This document shows, in pieces, positions 9,001 through 13,029 of a DNA stretch of 13,029 bases. Numbering within the stretch: position 1 is the stretch's first letter; each line of letters begins with the position of its first letter. Source of the DNA: Candidatus Thalassarchaeaceae archaeon (GTDB lineage Archaea; Thermoplasmatota; Poseidoniia; Poseidoniales; Thalassarchaeaceae); the NCBI GenBank assembly GCA_030747885.1, contig JASLJW010000093.1, positions 1 through 13,029 on the forward strand, given 5' to 3'. The notes under the pieces were generated by a model, which had not been told where the DNA came from, did not search any database, and saw nothing but the letters and a program-made list of their open reading frames with translations. The translations under genes and the position numbers were made by a program.

Positions 9001-9220
9001 TGGTAACGAAGACAGTTCAGCCGCACAAGCCAAGGTAGATCTTTCTGAGACTGTTGTTGATCCTGGTGTAACGCCTGGTGAGGGAACAGAAGATGTGGAA
9101 GCAGGAATTCCACAGTCTGCCATGATGGCAATTGTTGCGGTTGTAGTAATTGCAGTCATCGCTGGAGCGGTCATCTTGACCCGCGGTGGTGGCGAAGGCG
9201 ACGACGAGTTCGATTACTGA
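6038..9220 (+). CDS. Secreted multidomain surface protein with CARDB-like, Ig/PKD-like and FnIII-like domains and C-terminal membrane anchor
   Basis: Predicted cell-surface protein of 1060 residues with no catalytic motif seen. A signal peptide starts MKKTLSLIMITMM, and cleavage is likely around residues 25-35. Residues about 42-187 and 188-370 look like CARDB-type beta-sandwiches; the first ends with the typical pattern AGDYQVKVTLE...TNNELTFTVSV. A Gly/Asn linker (369-386) leads to a third beta-rich domain (386-550). An Ig/PKD-like domain with PPVVGDSLSFEARASD and TVKVTVCDDF follows (552-655). Then come a beta-rich region (656-805) and a second stretch of beta strands (806-900). An FnIII-like domain is at 902-1002. 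A Pro/Gly/Glu linker leads to one membrane helix (about 1028-1047) and a short tail RGGGEGDDEFDY. There are 18 cysteines, mostly in close pairs, and several N-X-S/T sequons. Function is not recognised; adhesion, cell-wall structure or binding of polymers are reasonable guesses. It has its own promoter and is followed by a strong hairpin, so it is probably monocistronic. Codon use is less AT-rich than in the upstream permease. Confidence 0.87.
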   Translation: MKKTLSLIMITMMIASTMLYIVPEELNANLAQSDAGRAAGDEIKLHDVTSPRESYTDAFSGEVRNQIDAGTAVPFVVVVLNDGTNDILNLNVRVQVIVDAGGSNPQTVLDRSDQVICPAIAGCTYADLPAGDYLANGAYSVQAASGGDLIWTPSIAGDYQVKVTLEGFGDQDTDLTNNELTFTVSVVDWTDIGVEMCWLDGDECYTDEAAARSKAVEAGSSSPFRLSMTPGGSVADWEARTVSVSVSFGGAFDDSMSTIDDGTGNQVTIASLTGAANTYILGDSTSGVEVWRNGSTPDNTSTHGAYPNPCTTNYNPCFQSRSIASNGTTYSIDGYMTPDTASTSGFSAFSVSAQFDSHVIYTGTSIDEGGNSGNQTGGGNEGGATSINYEETSETDSRAGNNFDSITGTFGVFHNIRMESLTIGDDGLFGGIVNVGMQWVRATVVHDGSDRTNTYDWNISFEVDSSDGMTQTYWADECTLMEGQDAAPHKLLGEDDTGMDGAAVEGVACVEVMITPGDQTIRAIANFLESGLDELTTSDNLKATQVEGINDIPNVDIRVGDLINTPPVVGDSLSFEARASDTETSDPGMLMYTWEISGGQRGGADSDMCQAGPGMAMCSLDATDMGWLGTNTVKVTVCDDFNACATDTEVIMMWNRMDVSTSTNDWAVDYSLTFNGGTSHNLSFVDVAGVVDATLGSLSGLYSSVVAFDVSEGLGPDGENTTPYLDFSPADVSGESLSVTFSGDVANDYTLWFSGSTGWIEMGTTKTASDGGGVTLSWSQPGDIGNLRKTTYGVFQASADSGTPPATGVVCDGVTLGAAGQMTIKWTYEDDSLLNEVEDRPKVYVDDVYTKTMPSVSDKATTITGAHGTNYKVEVKLENGNGANSVSCTHNAIGADGAVDPAPAVSGMTATVSASDISLNWDATDTSDVHHWKVCWSVGYDFAAADFDGLTCEVMTDSATSLTLSKDTVCSGTCAGEYFFAAAGVDANGNEDSSAAQAKVDLSETVVDPGVTPGEGTEDVEAGIPQSAMMAIVAVVVIAVIAGAVILTRGGGEGDDEFDY

Positions 9221-9231
9221 TCGTTCTCTGA

Positions 9232-9267
9232 ATCGGATTGACCGCGCATTTGCGCGGTCAATCCGAT
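9232..9267 (+). terminator. Perfect 17-bp hairpin just after the surface protein gene
   Basis: ATCGGATTGACCGCGCA at 9232-9248 is exactly the reverse complement of TGCGCGGTCAATCCGAT at 9251-9267, with only TT between the arms. It begins 11 bases after the stop codon and is followed at 9284-9292 by TTAATTTTT. The position fits a transcript end or a 3' stabilising stem. Such long perfect stems are not the usual archaeal terminator, and the T run starts 17 bases after the stem rather than directly after it. Confidence 0.7.
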
Positions 9268-9513
9268 GTCTCGTTAGAAAATGTTAATTTTTCCCAATCG
9301 TTTTCGTACGATTTTCCCCGTAATCTTTGCGAGATTTCATTGTAATCGTTAGGTGTCTTTACATCAGCTTGGGGTAAAAGGATCGAAAAATTCTGTTTTC
9401 GCCCTGTTACAAATTTAACGTACTATTTGCGGAAATCAGATTTTTTACATCTTCATTTCTGAACCCAAATGGGCGTTTTTCAGTATATTGTCAAACAATT
9501 CGCACCCATATGG
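9268..9513. other. Non-coding AT-rich gap between the two surface protein genes
   Basis: No plausible gene or structured RNA gene was found on either strand. The stretch contains T runs (9288-9292, 9431-9436), a small inverted repeat AATCGT / ACGATT at 9296-9313 with a 6-base spacer, and an 11-base match, AATGGGCGTTT at 9468-9478, to the start of the gap upstream of the other surface gene (5894-5904). It probably holds the 5' regulatory region of the next gene. Confidence 0.5.
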
Positions 9514-9519
9514 TTATAG
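9514..9519 (+). promoter_or_regulatory. TATA box of the second giant surface protein gene
   Basis: TTATAG lies in an A/T-rich surround; its TATAG core ends 46 nt before the ATG at 9565, almost the same distance (45 nt) as for the surface gene at 6038. The match in spacing to a much clearer promoter is the main support. Confidence 0.5.
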
Positions 9520-9550
9520 GGAAAATAGAGCCTCATGAGTAATGCATACA

Positions 9551-9557
9551 GTGGGGT
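9551..9557 (+). promoter_or_regulatory. Shine-Dalgarno-like G-rich site supporting the start at 9565
   Basis: GTGGGGT has its last G at 9556, leaving 8 nt before ATG 9565, the same spacing as the GGAGGT site of the upstream surface gene. It favours 9565 over the in-frame ATG at 9535. Pairing to the 16S 3' end would be weaker than for a perfect GGAGG. Confidence 0.45.
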
Positions 9558-9564
9558 ATGTAAA

Positions 9565-12500
9565 ATGATGACGAAGAAAAACATGACTGCAAGCATTGGA
9601 TGGCTAGTACTAACGCTATTGATGCTAGGAATGAGTTGGAGCGCCGCAGTGTCCCCTGCCACCGATGTGGCAATGGATTCTGATGAGGTCGGGACTGTTG
9701 ATGAAACACTCGACCCATTGGCGCTACCTGAGAACGACGTGCCTGTTGGCGAGCAAGGGTTTGATCCCTCTGCGGAGCTATTGGGTAGCCGAACCGAGTC
9801 GGCCAAAACCTATCTCGGAGAAGATGGAGAAAGAACCACGCTGCTTAATGCGGGGCCAATCCATTATCTCGAAGATGGGGTATGGGAAGATATTGATTTG
9901 AATATCGTATCGAATGCCGATGGTTGGGAAGTCACGAAGAACACCTTCGAGACTAAATTCTCAAGTGACGAAGGACAGGGAATATCTGTCCAAGCACATG
10001 AGAATGTTGACCCAATTCGATTCGGAATTAATCCTATGGCAATGTGGTACATGGGAGAGGATTTCAATCCAATGCCTTACCTCGATAATCCTTCACAGGA
10101 ACCAGTCGAGGTTGGTGCGAATGTGATTCGATATCCTTTGTCCGATAACGCAGAGGTCGATTACATGGTTTCACAGGTCGGAGTCAAACAGACATTGAAT
10201 ATTCGAGAAATGCCTCAGATTCACGATGGATTTGAGGGTTACTTCGGAATCCAGGAAACAATGATTCTACCTAGTGGTTTTGCACTATTCATCAACGATG
10301 CTATGGTTGAAGATGGAAAGTTGGTAACCACAAGCGAATCCATTGATATACGCAACATCGAGACTGGAGAACGCCTTGCTGTTCTTGATCGTCCTTTGAT
10401 GTTCGATATGAATACATTAACCAACCCAAATCCTGACGAACCTGATGGCCACCTTGGTCTCTACATAATCCGAGCATTCGGAGAAGTCATTGAGATTGCA
10501 ACGGTTGTCGACACAGAATGGCTCCTCTCTGAAGAGCGTGTCTATCCTGTACAGATTGACCCATCCCTCAACGTTCGTGACCAGAAGACTGGATATGCTT
10601 ACTACTATCGAGTTTCATACGGATGGAGATCGTACACCTACCAGCGAGCTTACGAGAATTCTCGTTACAACTCATTGACCACTTGTCAAGGTCGTGGAAG
10701 TACTCAATCCTGTACTACTAGTAGTTCGTACAACTGGTACTACAGGTACACTTGGTACAGGTTCGATTTTGCAAACGCTCTCCCAACTGGAGCAACTGTT
10801 ACTGATGCAGATTTCATTTCCCATACAGGGAGGTATCGAGCAGGCAGTGCAAACTTCCAAGCCGTGGTTGTGAAGTCAGGTACTAGTCAATCTTCCAACA
10901 TGATTGATGCAAATTCATACTTATGTGGATGGTCTTGTAGCTATGGCTCAAACCTTGCGCGGTTTATCCGTCAAAGTGCAGCATCTAGCGCAACAACAAC
11001 TCTTTCCGATCCGAATTACTATTGGTACGGATTCTATTCAAGAACAATTTCACTCAGCACCAATGGTGTGAGCGATGTTCAAGATGCTGTTGATGGAAAT
11101 GCTGCAGGCACATCAGGAAACATCCTGACCCTAGGGCTTCGAAATACAAACAACGAACCATATTGGTATTGGTGTGGTCACACCACTTACTCATACTGTA
11201 ATTCCGCTAGTGAATTACCTAAGATGGCAATCACATACACTGGTGGTTCCGACACAAGCCCACCAACCGCTAACTTTGCTCCATACGATGGAGTCACAAG
11301 TTATCGTGAAGATGCTCGTACTTTCTACATCGGATTGACTGATGGAAGTGGAGTCGACACCACAAGCAGCCAAGGCCCTCGTTTGTATTACCGTGTGAAT
11401 AACGGTACATACACTCAAGTTGCTGCTTCTACAGTTGGAACATGTGTTTCAGGTGCAGAGTGCACATTCAAGGCACAAATCCCTGCGGTAAATCTAGGTG
11501 ATTATGTTCAGTACTTCTGGGCATACCGTGATCTTTCCACCACTGGCCCTAACAGTGGCCCGAACACCGGGACCACTCCTGCGGGCGGTACGGGAACACC
11601 TTCCGCGATTAACTCTGGAGCAATTTCTCCGTACGACTACTTCGTCCAAGATGTCGAAGATGCAACTGCGGGTGTGAAGAAGTCCCAGATTAAGGTCGAT
11701 GGACAGAGCAATTACTTCTACTACCAGGCAAGGCAGTTCTTTTCCTACCAGGTTACAATGTGGGAGAATAACTACGAGTACATGATTGAACTCGACACGA
11801 GCACTTGCGGAACTGGAGCTAACTCCTGTTTCAAGACCTCTACATTAGTATGGAATGGCAAGTACATCGGTACTGCGGCCAGTACATACACCACTTCGTC
11901 TGCAGTAAACGCAAAGGTGGCTAGCGTTCCTGGTCTCACCTTTGCAGCCGATGATGGACCTGGAATGAACCTGATGTATTATTGGGACAGTTCCACTTCA
12001 TCAATGGGTGTACTAGGTTTGGGAACCTCTACTGGAATCGAAGAGCAGGTTAGTGGTGGAGCTACATACACTGGTTTCTCCTCTGGAAGTTCTGACGACG
12101 GATATGTCCGCGTCCCAATTCCTGCTGATTACACCGGAAACTTCGGTGGAATCCCGTTGAACGGAACCACTAGCCCGTACTACTCAAGTTCGGCTAGAAA
12201 CTTGGTTTGTATCGGTACCAACGGTTACTTCTACTTTGTACGTGGTAACCCAGCATACTGTACAACTTGGTTCTCTACGAGCTACAAGTTCAATGGTTTC
12301 AACGTTGGAGCAACAGATACTCGCTTCAATGCTGCTGGACACACCATCACTGCAAAGGCGAGCAACATCCGTCCTACTCCGGACATTTGGGCTCCAACCC
12401 CTGACCATGATGGTTTGATGGATTCATACACTGAAGAAGACCGAACGGTCAAGTTTGAGATGTCCGATGCTGGTGATCCACCATCGGGAATCGATATCAC

Positions 12501-13029
12501 TTCAGGATCTGATGCCAACGGCGATCTATACCGTCCGTTCATGAAGTATCGTACAAACGATATTGTGAATGGTACTGGATGGTCCTCATGGGCAGTTCGC
12601 GCTCTAACACCATCTAGCTCATACGCATTCTGTGAAATGGGCACTTGTGACTGGTCTGGAGCAATCCCAGGCACAGAGCGAGGAAACGCTGTAGAGTATA
12701 CAATCCACGCTCGAGATAACGAAGGAAATATGCTGAACAGTTCTGCTTACTCATACGATTTGGTTACACCAACCAAGGTTATGACAATCGAGTGGCACGA
12801 CCAAAACTGTGGATTTGGATCCCAGTACGCATGTAGCTGGCAGGTTAAGTTGTACGATGTCTCTAACGAGATTGAGTTCCACTACGACACTGGCAGTCAA
12901 ATGTACTACGATTACGAAACAGTTGGATACCAATCACCTAACGGTGCTGAAGGTGACACGATTCTTTCTCGTGGTCAAGGATACCAATCCGGTTACACTC
13001 CATCTCGATGGACAAACAACTACCGAATT
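9565..13029 (+). CDS. Giant secreted surface protein with WapA/Rhs-like N-terminal region and DNRLRE-like domain, C-terminus beyond window
   Basis: Open reading frame of at least 1155 residues with no stop before the window edge. The start MMTKKNMTASIGWLVLTLLM gives a signal peptide (about 1-32); an in-frame ATG at 9535 adds ten residues and is less likely. Residues about 95-330 contain HYLEDGVWEDIDLN (100-113), a following N.F.TKFS segment and the end motif VYPVQIDPS (326-334). This order resembles the N-terminal region of bacterial WapA/Rhs and other DNRLRE-domain wall proteins. Residues about 333-560 fit a DNRLRE-like beta-sandwich, often linked to polysaccharide binding, with a Tyr/Trp-rich start. 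An Ig-like module follows (563-660) with PRLYYRVNNG and IPAVNLGDYVQYFWAYRD. More beta-rich modules follow to 1060. Near the edge KLYDVSNEIEFHYD and YETVGYQ (about 1090-1121) recall nidogen-like extracellular domains. Sixteen cysteines are present, mostly as close pairs. No repeats of YD/Rhs type and no toxin domain are visible yet. Function is likely adhesion or polymer binding; family links are by pattern only. Confidence 0.85.
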   Translation, partial: MMTKKNMTASIGWLVLTLLMLGMSWSAAVSPATDVAMDSDEVGTVDETLDPLALPENDVPVGEQGFDPSAELLGSRTESAKTYLGEDGERTTLLNAGPIHYLEDGVWEDIDLNIVSNADGWEVTKNTFETKFSSDEGQGISVQAHENVDPIRFGINPMAMWYMGEDFNPMPYLDNPSQEPVEVGANVIRYPLSDNAEVDYMVSQVGVKQTLNIREMPQIHDGFEGYFGIQETMILPSGFALFINDAMVEDGKLVTTSESIDIRNIETGERLAVLDRPLMFDMNTLTNPNPDEPDGHLGLYIIRAFGEVIEIATVVDTEWLLSEERVYPVQIDPSLNVRDQKTGYAYYYRVSYGWRSYTYQRAYENSRYNSLTTCQGRGSTQSCTTSSSYNWYYRYTWYRFDFANALPTGATVTDADFISHTGRYRAGSANFQAVVVKSGTSQSSNMIDANSYLCGWSCSYGSNLARFIRQSAASSATTTLSDPNYYWYGFYSRTISLSTNGVSDVQDAVDGNAAGTSGNILTLGLRNTNNEPYWYWCGHTTYSYCNSASELPKMAITYTGGSDTSPPTANFAPYDGVTSYREDARTFYIGLTDGSGVDTTSSQGPRLYYRVNNGTYTQVAASTVGTCVSGAECTFKAQIPAVNLGDYVQYFWAYRDLSTTGPNSGPNTGTTPAGGTGTPSAINSGAISPYDYFVQDVEDATAGVKKSQIKVDGQSNYFYYQARQFFSYQVTMWENNYEYMIELDTSTCGTGANSCFKTSTLVWNGKYIGTAASTYTTSSAVNAKVASVPGLTFAADDGPGMNLMYYWDSSTSSMGVLGLGTSTGIEEQVSGGATYTGFSSGSSDDGYVRVPIPADYTGNFGGIPLNGTTSPYYSSSARNLVCIGTNGYFYFVRGNPAYCTTWFSTSYKFNGFNVGATDTRFNAAGHTITAKASNIRPTPDIWAPTPDHDGLMDSYTEEDRTVKFEMSDAGDPPSGIDITSGSDANGDLYRPFMKYRTNDIVNGTGWSSWAVRALTPSSSYAFCEMGTCDWSGAIPGTERGNAVEYTIHARDNEGNMLNSSAYSYDLVTPTKVMTIEWHDQNCGFGSQYACSWQVKLYDVSNEIEFHYDTGSQMYYDYETVGYQSPNGAEGDTILSRGQGYQSGYTPSRWTNNYRI

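Noticed and set aside
9296..9313. AATCGT / ACGATT inverted repeat with a 6-base spacer as a second terminator or ncRNA
   Set aside because: A 6-bp A/T-rich stem with no flanking support is too weak to call, and no tRNA-like or other RNA fold was found in this gap.
1..13029. CRISPR array, transposon ends, integrase or attachment site
   Set aside because: No regularly spaced direct repeats, transposase-like frames, terminal inverted repeats or tRNA genes were seen on either strand.

Overview
The window most resembles a marine planktonic euryarchaeon, probably of the Poseidoniia (Marine Group II). The grounds are archaeal-type TATA boxes upstream of genes, a compact moderate-GC layout, a TatA and a MoaD of archaeal style, and very large Cys- and Tyr-containing secreted proteins with a C-terminal membrane anchor. 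No marker gene such as an rRNA or ribosomal protein is present, so the placement is an inference.

Layout. On the minus strand at the left edge lie a TatA-type Tat translocase subunit (1-257, cut by the window edge) and a complete MoaD molybdopterin synthase small subunit (322-576). A divergent promoter region (577-649) separates them from a plus-strand pair: a MacB/LolD-type ABC ATPase (650-1342) and a giant, about 1515-residue FtsX/MacB-type permease (1348-5895). The permease holds two permease modules in one chain, and its first extracellular domain carries a large insertion that looks like a beta-propeller. After a 142-base gap with a clear TATA box and Shine-Dalgarno comes a 1060-residue secreted, membrane-anchored multidomain surface protein (6038-9220). 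It is followed directly by a perfect 17-bp hairpin. After a 344-base non-coding gap a second giant secreted protein starts (about 9565) and is still open at the right edge (13029). Its N-terminal part resembles the N-terminal region of WapA/Rhs-type and DNRLRE-domain wall proteins.

How the parts may work together. TatA and MoaD link to export of folded cofactor proteins and to molybdenum cofactor synthesis. The ABC pair is a mechanotransmission-type exporter or extractor of the envelope and forms a translationally coupled operon. The two giant surface proteins have promoters of nearly identical geometry (TATA box to ATG 45-46 nt, G-rich Shine-Dalgarno ending 8 nt before the ATG), which suggests both are leadered and perhaps strongly expressed. 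All three large extracellular polypeptides share closely spaced cysteine pairs. The region reads as a cell-envelope locus. No tRNA, rRNA, CRISPR array, transposase or integrase was seen.
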